From NCBI GenBank assembly GCA_020161655.1, contig JAIUPC010000017.1, positions 299,239 through 363,238 on the forward strand: 64,000 bases of DNA. The letters are read 5' to 3'. Positions 1 to 11,114 of the stretch are shown one piece after another. This DNA is from Pseudomonadota bacterium. GTDB taxonomy: Bacteria; Pseudomonadota; Alphaproteobacteria; Rhodobacterales; Rhodobacteraceae. A program made the position numbers and the translations under genes. Position 1 is the first letter of the stretch, and the number at the start of each line of letters is the position of its first letter. A model generated the notes under the pieces. The model saw only the letters and a list, made by a program, of their open reading frames with translations, had not been told where the DNA came from and did not search any database.

Positions 1-64
1 ACGCTCCACCCCCGATTGGGAGGGCTGCGCAGCAGGGAAGCCGAGGAGGAAGCGGCGTGAGCCG

Positions 65-1083
65 TCAGACGAGGCCGCGCGAGACGAGGACTTCGGCGGA
101 AGCAAGCAGGGCCTTTTCCGGCGGGATGAAGTCGATATCGAGGATGCGGCGGGCCTTTTCCGACGACACCTCCTCCAGATGCCCGACGCCGGGCAGCGAG
201 GCGCGGATCTCTCGGTCGAAAAGCGCCAGGAGGCGCAAAAGCGGTTTCGGCGCGGCGCGCGTCGGCATCCGGCGGTTCGGATAGGCGGTCTTCAGGATGC
301 GGCCATAGTCGCCAAGCCAGAGCGATCCACATGCCACGGCAAAACGCTCGCCCTCGGTTCCGGGATGCTCCAATGCCCGCAGATGCGCGAGGGCCACATC
401 GCGGACGTCGACCACGGAAAACCCCATATGCGGCACCATTGGATCACGCCCGCGCAGCACCCGCCGAACGAGGTCGACAGAACTCCCGAACCGGTCGTCA
501 AGCGGCGGCCCGAGGATGAAGGACGGGTTGATCGTGGTCAGCCTGAGCCCCTTCAGGGCCGCCATTTCCCAGGCCAGCCGCTCCGCCAGGACCTTCGACC
601 GCGCATAGGGCCAGTTCGGCGTGCCGTCGGCATCCGCCCAGTCGCTTTCATCGAAAGGGCGGAGGTCGAGCCGGTCGGGCTGGATCATTGCGATGGTAGA
701 TGAGGTGAGGATGACCCGGCCAATTCCAGCTGCGGCGGCGGCCTCCAGCGCGCGGTGGGTGCGTCGACTGCGGGGCGGATCACCTCCTCAGGGTCTTTCG
801 GCTGCTCGATGGGGAAGGGCGATGCGGTGTGGAAAAGTGCGGTGGCGCCCTCCATCGCCTGGCCCCAGCCTTCGTCCCGGGTCAGATCGAGGGTGACGAA
901 ACTCAGCCGGCTGATCCCATCCGGATCAAGATGCGGCGCGACCGCCTTCCGCACCTGCTCCGCCATAGCCGGAGCGCGGACCGAGGCGCGTACCGAATGG
1001 CCCGCCTGCAGAAGCGTGAAGACGACGTGCTTGCCGAGAAATCCTGACGCGCCGGTGACGAACACCAGTCCTTCCGAGGTCAT
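65..1083 (-). pseudogene. NAD-dependent epimerase/reductase (extended SDR, dihydroflavonol-reductase-like), broken by a frameshift
   Basis: Two adjacent minus-strand reading frames together make one extended short-chain dehydrogenase of about 340 residues. The upstream part starts at 1083 behind a GGGAGG ribosome site and carries the N-terminal nucleotide-binding motif GASGFLGKH. The downstream part holds the catalytic YARSK (YxxxK) motif. The frames switch near position 760-764, where the upstream frame reads VDAPT and the other frame continues THRALEAAAAAG; restoring one G in the GACGC run would give VDGTHRALEAA and rejoin them. The family reduces or epimerises NAD(P)H-dependent substrates in the cytoplasm; the substrate here is unknown. 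It is either a recent pseudogene or a single-base sequencing error. Everything else in the protein looks intact. Confidence 0.75.
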
Positions 1084-1142
1084 GATTGCCTCCCACTTGG
1101 CCGGGCAATGCTCCGGCAAGCGGGGACAGCAAGCAACCTTGC

Positions 1143-2807
1143 TTAATCGAGCAGCCGCCGCGCGATGACCTGCGCCTGAATCTCCGCAGCACCTTCGAAG
1201 ATATTGAGGATACGGGCATCGCAAAGGATACGGCTGATCTGGTATTCAAGCGCGAAGCCATTGCCCCCGTGGATCTGCAGCGCATTGTCGGCAGCGGCCC
1301 AGGCCACCCGCGCACTCAGCAGCTTGGCCATCCCGGCCTCAAGATCGCAGCGCTTGTCGTGATCCTTCTGCCAGGCGGAATGGTAGGTCAGCTGCCGTGC
1401 CACCATGATCTCGACTGCCATCATCGCAAGCTTGCCGGCGACGCGCGGAAACTCGATCAGCGCCTTGCCGAACTGCTTGCGGTCCTCGGCATAGTTCATG
1501 CCGACCTCAAGGGCTGACTGCGCCACGCCGATGGCGCGGGCGGCGGTCTGGATCCGGGCGCTCTCGAAGGTCTGCATCAGCTGCTTGAAGCCCTGGCCTT
1601 CGACGCCACCGAGAAGGTTCTCGCCCTTCACCTTGAAGCCGTCGAAACCCAGCTCGTATTCCTTCATGCCGCGGTAGCCCAGCACCTCGATCTCGCCGCC
1701 CGACATGCCGGGGGTGGGGAAGGGCGCCTCGGCAGAGCCGGGGGTCTTTTCGGCGAGGAACATGGAGAGGCCGCGATAGTCGGTCGTTGCCGGATCGGTT
1801 CGCGCCAGAAGCGTCATCACATGGGTGCGCGCGGCATGGGTGATCCAGGTCTTGTTGCCGGTCACTTCCCAGTCCTCGCCGGCTTTCACCGCCCGGGTGC
1901 GGAGAGAGCCGAGATCGGAGCCGGTGTTCGGTTCTGTAAAGACAGCCGTCGGCAGGATCTCCCCGGACGCCAGTTTCGGCAGCCATTGTGCTTTTTGTTC
2001 CGGCGTCCCACCGCAGAGGATCAGCTCCGCCGCGATCTCGGACCTTGTACCAAGCGAGCCCACGCCGATATAGCCGCGCGAGAGTTCCTCCGACACGACG
2101 ACCATCGAGGCTTTCGACAGGCCAAGCCCGCCGAACTCCTCCGGGATGGTCAGGCCGAAGACGCCCAGCTCGGCCAGTTCGGTTATGATCTCCATCGGGA
2201 TCAGCTCGTCCCTGAGGTGCCAGCCATGGGCATTGGGCACCACCCGCTCCTCGGCAAAGCGGCGGAACTGGTCGCGGATCATCTCAAGCTCATCATCAAG
2301 CCCGGTGGCGCCGAAGGTGGCGCGGCCGTGGTTGTCGCGCATCAGCGCCACGAGAGCGGCCCGCGCCTCGGGTGTATTGCCCGACGCGATCAACGTCCGC
2401 GCCGCGTCCCCGGGGGTCCAGCCGCTGCCGAGGTCGGAAAGCCGCGCCGTCTCGCCCTGGCTCATGGGGATGCCGCCGGCGATCTGGGCGAGGTATTCGC
2501 CGAAGGCGATCTGCAGGATCAGCGCCTCCATCTCGCCGAACCGGCCTTCTGCCTCGATCCGCCCGGCCCAGCCGCGCATCTGTTTCAGCGCCTCGACATA
2601 GGTCGCGACCCACGACAGGGCATGGGCGGAAAACTGGTGCTCTTCCAGCGCCGCACCCGAAACCTTGCCCTTGGCGTCGACCCTGGCGCGCAGGTTCGCC
2701 GTCGCTCCGGCCAGTACCACCCCGATCTCCGGCAAGGCCGCGTCAGCCAGCGCGATGAGGTTGGAAAGGCGGGCGGAATTCGGCATGTCGGCCCCGTCGT
2801 GCGCCAT
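1143..2807 (-). CDS. mcd: Long-form acyl-CoA dehydrogenase, probably methylsuccinyl-CoA dehydrogenase
   Basis: A 554-residue flavoprotein of the acyl-CoA dehydrogenase family. It is longer than ordinary members (about 380) because of an N-terminal domain of some 150 residues. Family marks include EPNTGSD and GNKTWITHA in the beta domain, RKQFGK in the C-terminal helical domain, and the terminal FEGAAEIQ, whose first Glu corresponds to the catalytic base. The long architecture matches Mcd of the ethylmalonyl-CoA pathway, which oxidises (2S)-methylsuccinyl-CoA to mesaconyl-CoA during acetyl-CoA assimilation, and proximity to pckA fits central carbon metabolism as in Rhodobacter. The start at 2807 has AAGGAG seven bases upstream; an upstream extension to 2879 has no such site. 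The family is certain; the exact substrate is inferred. Confidence 0.8.
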   Translation of the reverse strand: MAHDGADMPNSARLSNLIALADAALPEIGVVLAGATANLRARVDAKGKVSGAALEEHQFSAHALSWVATYVEALKQMRGWAGRIEAEGRFGEMEALILQIAFGEYLAQIAGGIPMSQGETARLSDLGSGWTPGDAARTLIASGNTPEARAALVALMRDNHGRATFGATGLDDELEMIRDQFRRFAEERVVPNAHGWHLRDELIPMEIITELAELGVFGLTIPEEFGGLGLSKASMVVVSEELSRGYIGVGSLGTRSEIAAELILCGGTPEQKAQWLPKLASGEILPTAVFTEPNTGSDLGSLRTRAVKAGEDWEVTGNKTWITHAARTHVMTLLARTDPATTDYRGLSMFLAEKTPGSAEAPFPTPGMSGGEIEVLGYRGMKEYELGFDGFKVKGENLLGGVEGQGFKQLMQTFESARIQTAARAIGVAQSALEVGMNYAEDRKQFGKALIEFPRVAGKLAMMAVEIMVARQLTYHSAWQKDHDKRCDLEAGMAKLLSARVAWAAADNALQIHGGNGFALEYQISRILCDARILNIFEGAAEIQAQVIARRLLD

Positions 2808-2968
2808 GAGTCGGCTCCTTTTCTGCGGTCGCATCGTGATACGGTCTTTGCAGTTGCAGCGCAATATTAATTCAATCACATCCCGCTCTGACGCATGAAT
2901 GTGTCGCGGCGGAAATGCCGGGTGCGGAGCCGGCGGGGGCAGGGTAAAGAAGGCGAAAGGGGAAGGAA

Positions 2969-3730
2969 ATGATGGCGGGGCTTGATCCGATCCTTCTGGT
3001 CATCGCGGCGGCGATCACGCTTTTTGCAGGCGTGGTGAAGGGCGCCGTCGGCTTTGCTATGCCGATGGTGATGATCTCCGGCCTCGCCTCGATCATGCCG
3101 GCGGAACAAGCGCTGGCGGCGCTGATCGTGCCGACGCTTGCCACCAACGGCATCCAGGCGCTGCGGCAAGGACGAGCCGCCGCCTGGCAGAGCATCGTCG
3201 AGTACCGGAGGATGCTGATCACGCTCAGCCTCACCATCCTCGCATCCGCGCAACTGGTCCCCTACATCCCGCAGACCCTCCTTCTGATCGTCCTCGGCCT
3301 CCCCATCGTGGCCTTCGCGCTCAGCCAATTGGCCGGATGGCAGCTTCGCTTCCACGCCGATAACCGGGCGCGGGCAGAGATCACGGCGGGCGTCGTCGGC
3401 GGCTTTTTCGGCGGCATCTCCGGCGTCTGGGGGCCGCCGACCATCGCGCTGCTCCTCTCGCTCGATGCCGGCAAGTCGGAAAGCGTGCGGGTGCAGGGCG
3501 TCGTCTACCTGATCGGCGCGGCGATCCTCGCGGTGGCGCATCTCGCCTCGGGCGTCCTCAATGCGAGCACCCTGCCGCTGTCGCTGATCCTGACGCTGCC
3601 GGGCGTCGTCGGGCTCTTCATCGGCTTTGCCATCCACGACCGCCTCGATCAGGCGCGCTTCCGGCGCTGGACACTGGTGGTGCTGGTGGTGACCGGGCTG
3701 AACCTTTTGCGCAGAGCCCTACTTACCTAG
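2969..3730 (+). CDS. TauE/SafE family membrane transporter
   Basis: A 253-residue polytopic inner-membrane protein with about seven or eight hydrophobic segments. The first half contains the family-type motif AGVVKGAVGFAMP and the second half the repeat-related GGFFGGISGVWGPP, typical of the TauE/SafE (formerly DUF81) fold made of two inverted repeats. Members export sulfite, sulfoacetate or related anions, but many are uncharacterised, so the substrate cannot be named. Two tandem ATGs (2969 and 2972) follow GGGGAAGGAA; the second has the better spacing. It is divergent from mcd and convergent with pckA, with no operon partner. Confidence 0.8.
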   Translation: MMAGLDPILLVIAAAITLFAGVVKGAVGFAMPMVMISGLASIMPAEQALAALIVPTLATNGIQALRQGRAAAWQSIVEYRRMLITLSLTILASAQLVPYIPQTLLLIVLGLPIVAFALSQLAGWQLRFHADNRARAEITAGVVGGFFGGISGVWGPPTIALLLSLDAGKSESVRVQGVVYLIGAAILAVAHLASGVLNASTLPLSLILTLPGVVGLFIGFAIHDRLDQARFRRWTLVVLVVTGLNLLRRALLT

Positions 3731-3731
3731 G

Positions 3732-3782
3732 CTTCTTCGTTGTCCAAGTACCCCAGGGGGTGCGGGGGGCTGGCCCCCCGCT
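3732..3782 (-). terminator. GC hairpin plus conserved TACTT-GGACA tail downstream of pckA (repeat copy 1)
   Basis: Directly after the pckA stop, reading on the minus strand, there is a perfect 8-bp hairpin (3762-3781, arms GCGGGGGG and CCCCCCGC, loop of 4). A second small hairpin ACCCC-CT-GGGGT follows, then ACTTGGACAACGAAGAAG. The second half is nearly identical to sequence after fhs at 44492-44527. It probably acts as a transcription terminator for pckA and, through the bidirectional first hairpin, possibly for the TauE gene as well. Confidence 0.6.
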
Positions 3783-3793
3783 TCCGTCAGAAA

Positions 3794-5392
<1,599 letters not shown>

Positions 5393-5760
5393 ATGCTCGC
5401 TCCCGGTGCCGCCAAGCGGCCTTGCTGGGTTTCAGTGGACATCCGCCCGCCGTCACGGACGCCGTACCCCCCGCGCGACGAGGAGTCTCGGCCCCTATAT
5501 CATGCGCCTATATGATTGGAATAGAACGCAATTTTTCTGTTAGCGCCACCATCAACGGTTTAGCGCAACCAGCCTTGGCGCGACGGACGGATTTCGGCAA
5601 CGATGCCCTTGGGTCAGCCGAATTTGTCGCCTCTTGGGACTTTTTCGCCGCAGTGATTCGTCGGAAGTCCACGATTCGTACTTATCAGTTGCGCGAACCA
5701 AGCGGAAAATAGACAATGCCGGAAAAAATCAAGCAATGAGAGCAGAATAGGAAAACGCAG
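5393..5760. promoter_or_regulatory. Divergent control region between pckA and chvI
   Basis: This 368-base gene-free interval separates the divergent starts of pckA and chvI and must contain both promoters. It is noticeably richer in A and T (5510-5560 and 5690-5760) than the flanking genes. An AGGAA ribosome site precedes chvI. I see no clear match to consensus promoter hexamers or a convincing operator, so no individual site is called. Confidence 0.5.
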
Positions 5761-6462
5761 ATGGCCAAGATCGCGCTCGTCGACGACGACAGGAACATCC
5801 TGACGTCTGTATCCATGACGCTTGAAGCCGAGGGTTACGAAGTCGAGACCTTCAACGACGGACAGGCGGCGCTTGACGCCTTCAACAAGCGCCTGCCCGA
5901 CATGGCGGTACTCGACATCAAGATGCCACGCATGGACGGGATGGAGCTTTTGCAGCGGCTCCGCCAGAAGACCTCGATGCCGGTGATCTTCCTCACCTCG
6001 AAGGATGACGAGATCGACGAGGTCCTGGGTCTGCGCATGGGCGCGGACGACTATGTCAAGAAGCCCTTCTCGCAGCGGCTTCTCGTGGAACGCATCCGTG
6101 CACTTCTGCGCCGGCAGGAGGCCATCGCCACGGGCGAGGTCGCGACGACCGAGGAAACCAAGATCATGACGCGCGGCTCGCTCGTCATGGACCCCTTGCG
6201 CCATTCGGTCAGCTGGAAGGGCAAGGACGTCGCCCTGACCGTCACCGAGTTCCTGCTGCTTCAGGCCCTTGCGCAGCGGCCCGGTTTCGTGAAAAGCCGA
6301 GATCAGCTGATGGATGTGGCCTATGACGATCAGGTCTATGTGGACGACCGCACCATCGACAGCCACATCAAGCGGCTGCGGAAAAAGATGCGCACCGTCG
6401 ATGATGATTTCTCGGCCATCGAAACGCTGTATGGTATTGGCTATCGCTACAACGAAGAATGA
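5761..6462 (+). CDS. chvI: Two-component response regulator ChvI
   Basis: A 233-residue OmpR/PhoB-type regulator. The receiver domain covers about residues 1-120, with acidic pocket DDD at 8-10, phospho-acceptor Asp52 in [10 protein letters not shown] and the conserved Lys101 in VKKPF. A winged-helix DNA-binding domain fills residues 135-230. It pairs with the sensor kinase encoded immediately downstream with a 4-base ATGA overlap. In alphaproteobacteria ChvI/ChvG controls envelope, acid-stress and carbon-metabolism genes including pckA, which is its divergent neighbour here. Confidence 0.93.
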   Translation: MAKIALVDDDRNILTSVSMTLEAEGYEVETFNDGQAALDAFNKRLPDMAVLDIKMPRMDGMELLQRLRQKTSMPVIFLTSKDDEIDEVLGLRMGADDYVKKPFSQRLLVERIRALLRRQEAIATGEVATTEETKIMTRGSLVMDPLRHSVSWKGKDVALTVTEFLLLQALAQRPGFVKSRDQLMDVAYDDQVYVDDRTIDSHIKRLRKKMRTVDDDFSAIETLYGIGYRYNEE

Positions 6463-8189
6463 CTTTGGCGTCAGGAATAGACTTGCGCGGAAAGACGCGA
6501 AACCGGCGTGCCGATGTCGTCCTGGGTGAGGACTGGACGGCGGCCGAAGGTGTTGTCGATTCCGAACTCAAGGCCGGGCGCGAACGGCGCGGCTTCATCT
6601 CGCTGAACCGCTCGCCGCTTGCGCGGAAGATCATCACATTCAACCTGATGGCGATGATTGTCCTCGTGGCCGGGGTGCTCTACCTCAATCCGTTCCGCGA
6701 CAGCCTTGTGCTTCAGCGCGAAAGCGGACTTGTTGCCGAGGCGCGGCTCATCGCCAATGTGTTCGAGGCGCAGCTGCCCGACGATGGCCCGGTGAACCTC
6801 GCCGCAGCTGATGGCATTGATCCGATCGAGGCGGCGATGTCGATCCAGTTGCCCGAAGGGGCGGAACTGTTCCTTTTCGATACGACGGAAAGCCTTATCG
6901 TCTCATCTGTCGGCATGGATCGGCCAGCCCCGGAATCGGTGATCGGGTTGCAGCGCGATCACCGCTCGACCCTTATCACCGACATCCTTGCCAAGGTCTG
7001 GGAAGCGATCGCGAGTCTGCTGGCGCCGAAGAACACCGCCGACCCTTTCCACGCGACCGAGGATATGGCGCGCGATCTGGTTGCCGGGGCGCTCAAGGGG
7101 GAAACCCAGGTGCGCACTGGCCGCGACGCGACCGGTGAGGCGATCTTCACCGTCGCCACGCCAATCCGTCAGGGTGGGCAGGTGGTGGGCGTTGCCGCGG
7201 TGACCTCGGTTGCGGGCGAGATCGACCAGCTTGTGCGGGTGGAGCGGGAGCAGGTCCTGCAGATGTTCGTCATCGCGATCATCGTCTCCATCGGCCTCAG
7301 CCTCGTCCTAGCCTCGACCATTGCCAACCCGCTTTCAGACCTTGCGGCTGCGGCCGAGCTTGGCCGCGACAAGAACGCCCGCAAGATGTCGCCGAACCGT
7401 GTCCGCATTCCTGACCTCACGGCGCGCCCCGATGAGATCGGGCGGCTCTCGGGTGCCATGCGCGGGATGGTTTCGGCGCTCTACGAACGTATTGAGTCGA
7501 ACGAGCAGTTCGCCGCTGATGTCGCGCATGAGATCAAGAACCCGCTCGCGTCGCTGCGATCGGCGGTGGGTTCCCTGCGCATGGTCAAGAAGGAAGAGCA
7601 CCGCGAGAAGCTTCTCGACGTGATCGACCATGACGTGCGCCGCCTCGACCGGCTTGTCAGCGACATCTCGAACGCCTCGCGGCTCGACAGCGAGCTGGTG
7701 AAGGAGGAAGAGGAAAGCTTCAACCTCGTGAAGATGCTCGGCAATCTGACCGAGTATCTGGGGGCGGAGGCAAAGTCGAAGGGCGTCGATTTCATCTCTG
7801 ACCTGCCGCCTGAGCCGATCATCATCACCGGTCTTGAGGGCCGTCTGGCGCAGGTCTTCGTCAATCTCATCACCAATGCCATCTCCTTCTGTCAGGATGG
7901 CGATGCGGTCCGCGTCTGGGCCCGCAAGCGTGAAAACCGTATCCTTGTCGTCGTCGAGGATACCGGCCCCGGCATTCCCGATCAGGCGCTCCAGAAGATA
8001 TTCAAACGCTTCTATTCCGAACGGCCGGTCGTCCAGTTCGGTGAACATTCGGGCCTCGGCCTCGCCATCTCCAAGCAGATCGTCGAGGCGCATGGCGGCG
8101 TCATCTGGGCCGAGAACATCCGCCCGGCCGATGCCGACCTGACCACGAATCCGCTCGGCGCCCGCTTCGTCGTGGGCCTTCCGGTGTGA
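6459..8189 (+). CDS. chvG: Sensor histidine kinase ChvG
   Basis: A 576-residue inner-membrane kinase. After a cytoplasmic N-terminus of about 57 residues come TM1 (58-77), a periplasmic sensor domain of about 190 residues, TM2 (268-288), a HAMP linker, a HisKA domain with phospho-accepting His357 in the AHEIKNPL box, and an ATPase domain with the N box NLITNA, G1 DTGPGIP and G2 HSGLGLA. It would phosphorylate ChvI. Its start overlaps the chvI stop and its end overlaps the hprK GTG start, so the six genes chvI to ptsH appear translationally coupled. Confidence 0.93.
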   Translation: MTLASGIDLRGKTRNRRADVVLGEDWTAAEGVVDSELKAGRERRGFISLNRSPLARKIITFNLMAMIVLVAGVLYLNPFRDSLVLQRESGLVAEARLIANVFEAQLPDDGPVNLAAADGIDPIEAAMSIQLPEGAELFLFDTTESLIVSSVGMDRPAPESVIGLQRDHRSTLITDILAKVWEAIASLLAPKNTADPFHATEDMARDLVAGALKGETQVRTGRDATGEAIFTVATPIRQGGQVVGVAAVTSVAGEIDQLVRVEREQVLQMFVIAIIVSIGLSLVLASTIANPLSDLAAAAELGRDKNARKMSPNRVRIPDLTARPDEIGRLSGAMRGMVSALYERIESNEQFAADVAHEIKNPLASLRSAVGSLRMVKKEEHREKLLDVIDHDVRRLDRLVSDISNASRLDSELVKEEEESFNLVKMLGNLTEYLGAEAKSKGVDFISDLPPEPIIITGLEGRLAQVFVNLITNAISFCQDGDAVRVWARKRENRILVVVEDTGPGIPDQALQKIFKRFYSERPVVQFGEHSGLGLAISKQIVEAHGGVIWAENIRPADADLTTNPLGARFVVGLPV

Positions 8190-8620
8190 GCGAGACCGCT
8201 CCGCGTGCCCGCATCATCCATGCGGGCTGCGTGGCGCTCGGCAACCGGGGTGTGCTGATCCTCGGCTCCTCTGGCACGGGAAAGTCGGCGCTCGCGCTGC
8301 AACTCATGGCTTTCGGCTGCGAACTGGTCAGCGATGACCGCACCGCACTCGCCACCCGCGGCGGCATCGTGGTCGCGGCGGCGCCGCTGCCCATCCGCGG
8401 AAAGATCGAGGCGCGGGGCGTCGGCATCCTCAATGCCCGCGCGCGCGCCGCCGCACGGGTGGTCGTTGTCGTCGACATGAATGAGACCGAAGGGGAGCGT
8501 CTGCCGCCGATGCGGACCTATACGCTTCTCGGCGCTGAGCTGCCTCTTCTTCACAGAGTCGAGAGCCCCCATTTTCCCGCCGCAATCCTGCAGTATCTCA
8601 AAGGGGGAAGAAGCGCGTGA
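8186..8620 (+). CDS. hprK: Short-form HPr kinase (HPr(Ser) kinase/phosphorylase C-terminal domain)
   Basis: A 144-residue protein consisting only of the kinase domain of HprK, with P-loop GSSGTGKS at residues 27-34 and SDDR at 49-52. Gram-positive HprK is about 310 residues with an extra N-terminal domain; alphaproteobacteria have this shortened version. It should phosphorylate the regulatory serine of HPr, encoded three genes downstream. Translation starts at a GTG overlapping the chvG stop in a GTGA junction. Linkage to ChvG/ChvI suggests that PTS phosphorylation state and the two-component system are coordinated. Confidence 0.92.
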   Translation: MSETAPRARIIHAGCVALGNRGVLILGSSGTGKSALALQLMAFGCELVSDDRTALATRGGIVVAAAPLPIRGKIEARGVGILNARARAAARVVVVVDMNETEGERLPPMRTYTLLGAELPLLHRVESPHFPAAILQYLKGGRSA

Positions 8621-9540
8621 CGGAGAACGGGGTGCAACCGGGTCAGGATGTGCAGCGGGTGGTGCTGGTCACCGGGCCTTCGGGCGCCGGGCGGTCCACG
8701 ACGCTCCATGCGCTTGAGGATCTTGGGTATGAGATCATCGACAACCTGCCGTTCAGCCTCATCCCCCGGCTTCTCGACGGCCCGCCGATCTCGCGCCCTG
8801 TTGCGCTGGGCATCGACGTGCGCAACCGCGACTTTTCCGCCGCTGGCCTGATCGAGCTGATCGACCGGCTGACGCGGCTGCCCGAGGTCGCGCCCGAGGT
8901 TCTCTATCTCGATTGCCGGCCCGAGGAGCTTCTCCGCCGCTACAACGAAACCCGCCGCCGCCATCCGCTGGCGCCGGATGACAGCCCCGCCGCCGGCATC
9001 GCTGCCGAGATCGACCTCTTGGCGCCGATCCGCGCCCGGGCCGAAGTGCTGATCGACACCACGGACCAATCGCCCCACGACCTCAAGGCCGAGATCGGTC
9101 GCTTCTTCGCGACCAAGGGGACCAGTCCGCTCGCGGTGTCGATCCATTCATTTTCCTACAAACGCGGGGTTCCGCGCGGGCTCGACATGATGTTCGATTG
9201 TCGTTTTCTGCGGAATCCGCATTGGGACGCCGATCTGCGCCCGCTCGACGGGCGCGCGCCCGAAGTTGGCGCCTATCTCGACGCCGATCCGCATTTCGCG
9301 CCGTTTCTGGCCAAGGTCCGCGATCTTCTTCTCTTCGTGCTTCCCGCCCATGTCTCGGAAGGCAAGAGCCACCTCGCCATCGGCTTTGGCTGTACCGGAG
9401 GGCAACACCGCTCGGTCGCCGTTGCGGAAAAGATGGTCAAATCCCTTGCGGACGCCGGTTGGCAGGTGTCTAAGAGGCACCGGGAACTGGAACGGCGGGT
9501 GGGCGGAACCGCCGACAAGATACAGGGTGACAAGGCGTGA
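8617..9540 (+). CDS. rapZ: RapZ/YvcJ family nucleotide-binding protein
   Basis: A 307-residue member of the RapZ (YvcJ) family. In enterobacteria RapZ is an RNase E adaptor for small RNAs of amino-sugar synthesis; in alphaproteobacteria its role is less clear. The P-loop at residues 20-27 reads GPSGAGRS, with arginine where the canonical lysine should be. The family signature DNLP follows at about 43-46, and the C-terminal domain contains [10 protein letters not shown], the conserved family motif. The GTG start overlaps the hprK stop by four bases. The lysine substitution raises the question of whether it binds nucleotide normally. Confidence 0.92.
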   Translation: MTENGVQPGQDVQRVVLVTGPSGAGRSTTLHALEDLGYEIIDNLPFSLIPRLLDGPPISRPVALGIDVRNRDFSAAGLIELIDRLTRLPEVAPEVLYLDCRPEELLRRYNETRRRHPLAPDDSPAAGIAAEIDLLAPIRARAEVLIDTTDQSPHDLKAEIGRFFATKGTSPLAVSIHSFSYKRGVPRGLDMMFDCRFLRNPHWDADLRPLDGRAPEVGAYLDADPHFAPFLAKVRDLLLFVLPAHVSEGKSHLAIGFGCTGGQHRSVAVAEKMVKSLADAGWQVSKRHRELERRVGGTADKIQGDKA

Positions 9541-9938
9541 TCGGAATCGTGATCGTCGCACATGGGGGATTGGCGCGGGAATATCTCTCCGCGGTCGAAC
9601 ATGTTGTGGGCAAGCAGGAAGGCATCCGCACGATTGCCATTGAAGAGGACCACGATCGCGCCGCGAAGCAGGCGGAGATTCGTGCCGCCGCCGATGCGGT
9701 CGATACCGGCGACGGTGTCGTCGTCGTGACCGACATGTTCGGCGGATCGCCCTCGAACCTCAGTCTCTATGCCTGTTCCGACACCGACCGGCGGATTCTT
9801 TACGGTGCCAACCTTCCGATGCTCATCAAGCTGGCGAAGTCGCGCCACCTTGGCGTCGATGAGGCTTCGGAAGCCGCCCTTGATGCGGCGCGCAAGTACA
9901 TCAACAGTTACATTGGAAGTGAACAGGCCGCGCAATGA
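9537..9938 (+). CDS. manX: PTS EIIA component, mannose type
   Basis: A 133-residue EIIA of the mannose/sorbose PTS family. The active-site histidine is His9 in IVIVAHGGL, and DMFGGSPSN in the second half is the typical loop. No EIIB, EIIC or EIID is encoded nearby, so this is probably a regulatory phosphate acceptor rather than part of a sugar permease, as known for alphaproteobacterial truncated PTS branches. The GTG start overlaps rapZ, and the stop overlaps the start of the HPr gene. Confidence 0.92.
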   Translation: MIGIVIVAHGGLAREYLSAVEHVVGKQEGIRTIAIEEDHDRAAKQAEIRAAADAVDTGDGVVVVTDMFGGSPSNLSLYACSDTDRRILYGANLPMLIKLAKSRHLGVDEASEAALDAARKYINSYIGSEQAAQ

Positions 9939-10219
9939 GCGATGCTGCCGCGGTCACCCGCGTCCTGAAGATCGTCAACGAAAAAGGGCTGCACGCCCGC
10001 GCTTCGGCCAGGTTCGTCGAAGTGGTCGAAGCACATGACGCGCGCGCTGATGTCAGCCGCGACGGCATGGATGTTTCGGGCGATTCCATCATGGGTCTGC
10101 TGATGCTTGGCGCCTCGAAAGGCACCTCGATCCATGTCAGCACTCGCGGCGCCGAAGCGGCGAAACTCGCCGACGCGCTGGAGGCATTGGTTGCCAACCG
10201 CTTTGGCGAAGAGTACTGA
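9935..10219 (+). CDS. ptsH: HPr phosphocarrier protein
   Basis: A 94-residue HPr. His20 in KGLHARAS is the phosphorylation site used by Enzyme I, and Ser51 in GDSIMGLL is the serine expected to be modified by HprK; the spacing between them (31 residues) equals that of His15 and Ser46 in classical HPr. It passes phosphate to the EIIA encoded just upstream. Enzyme I is not in this window. Having both phospho-sites together with HprK makes a serine-controlled regulatory PTS likely. Confidence 0.94.
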   Translation: MSDAAAVTRVLKIVNEKGLHARASARFVEVVEAHDARADVSRDGMDVSGDSIMGLLMLGASKGTSIHVSTRGAEAAKLADALEALVANRFGEEY

Positions 10220-10253
10220 GCCGGGCCAATCGTCGCTTAGGGGGCGCCCGATC

Positions 10254-11114
10254 TTGCAGGACGAACAGAACGGCGCCGCTGAGGCGCCCGGCTACAAGCC
10301 ATACCGTATGCGCCGGCTGTCCTACGCGGGAACCTTCACCAATCCGTTCAAGGCCAGCGCGATCCGCACCATCGAGTGGCTGACGGGGAAGTATCCCCTG
10401 ATGAAGCTGATCCGCCAGTTCGAACGCACCGGCGTTCCGACCGGGCAGGAGTTCTTCACCAAGGCGCTCCGCACGATGGGAATCGCCGTGCTCACTCCTG
10501 ATGCGCAGGTCGCCAACATCCCGGCGACGGGCCCCCTCGTCGTTGTCGCTAACCATCCGCATGGCCTTGTCGATGGGCTGGTGATGGGCGAACTCATCGG
10601 CCGCGTGAGGACCGACTACAAGATCCTCACCCGCTCGCTCCTGACCGGCGTTCCCGAGATCGAAGACCACATGCTCCCCGTACCCTTCCCGCATGAGGAA
10701 AACGCCCGCGAGCAGAGCCTCGAGATGCGCAACATCTGCATGGCGCATCTCAGCGCCGGCGGAGTCATCATCCTGTTTCCGGCCGGCAGGGTGGCAAGCA
10801 GCCGTGGCTTCTTCGACAAAGCGGTGGAGTCGGAGTGGAACCCCTTCACGGCGAAGATGGTCCTGCGGTCGGGGGCGACGGTGCTGCCGATCTACTTCCC
10901 CGGCACCAATACCCGGCTTTACCACATCGCCGACAAGCTTTCCGCCACCCTCCGGCAGGGGCTTCTGCTGCATGAGATCTACCGGGCGCTGAACCGGGCG
11001 CAGTCGCCGGTGATCGGGACTCCGATCACACCCGAGGAAGTGAAGGCGCGGGGCGACGATCCGCGCGGCCTTCTCTTGTGGCTCAGGGAACGGACGCTGG
11101 CGCTCCGCCGTTAA
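10254..11114 (+). CDS. Lysophospholipid/glycerolipid acyltransferase (PlsC-like)
   Basis: A membrane-associated acyltransferase of about 286 residues. It contains the acyltransferase block NHPHGLVDG (the H-x4-D catalytic pair) and the downstream PAGRV block that contacts the phosphate of the acceptor. It is expected to add an acyl chain to a lyso-lipid; acceptor identity is open, and OlsA-type ornithine-lipid synthesis is one possibility. The best start is TTG at 10254 behind AGGGGG, just after ptsH; an ATG at 10308 is an alternative, and upstream in-frame starts would overlap ptsH deeply. It ends four bases into the convergent globin gene. Confidence 0.8.
   Translation: MQDEQNGAAEAPGYKPYRMRRLSYAGTFTNPFKASAIRTIEWLTGKYPLMKLIRQFERTGVPTGQEFFTKALRTMGIAVLTPDAQVANIPATGPLVVVANHPHGLVDGLVMGELIGRVRTDYKILTRSLLTGVPEIEDHMLPVPFPHEENAREQSLEMRNICMAHLSAGGVIILFPAGRVASSRGFFDKAVESEWNPFTAKMVLRSGATVLPIYFPGTNTRLYHIADKLSATLRQGLLLHEIYRALNRAQSPVIGTPITPEEVKARGDDPRGLLLWLRERTLALRR

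Noticed and set aside
10107-10253. An upstream ATG that would extend the acyltransferase by 49 residues
   Set aside because: It would overlap ptsH by 113 bases, and the extra residues are an Arg/Pro-rich frame shadow of HPr.
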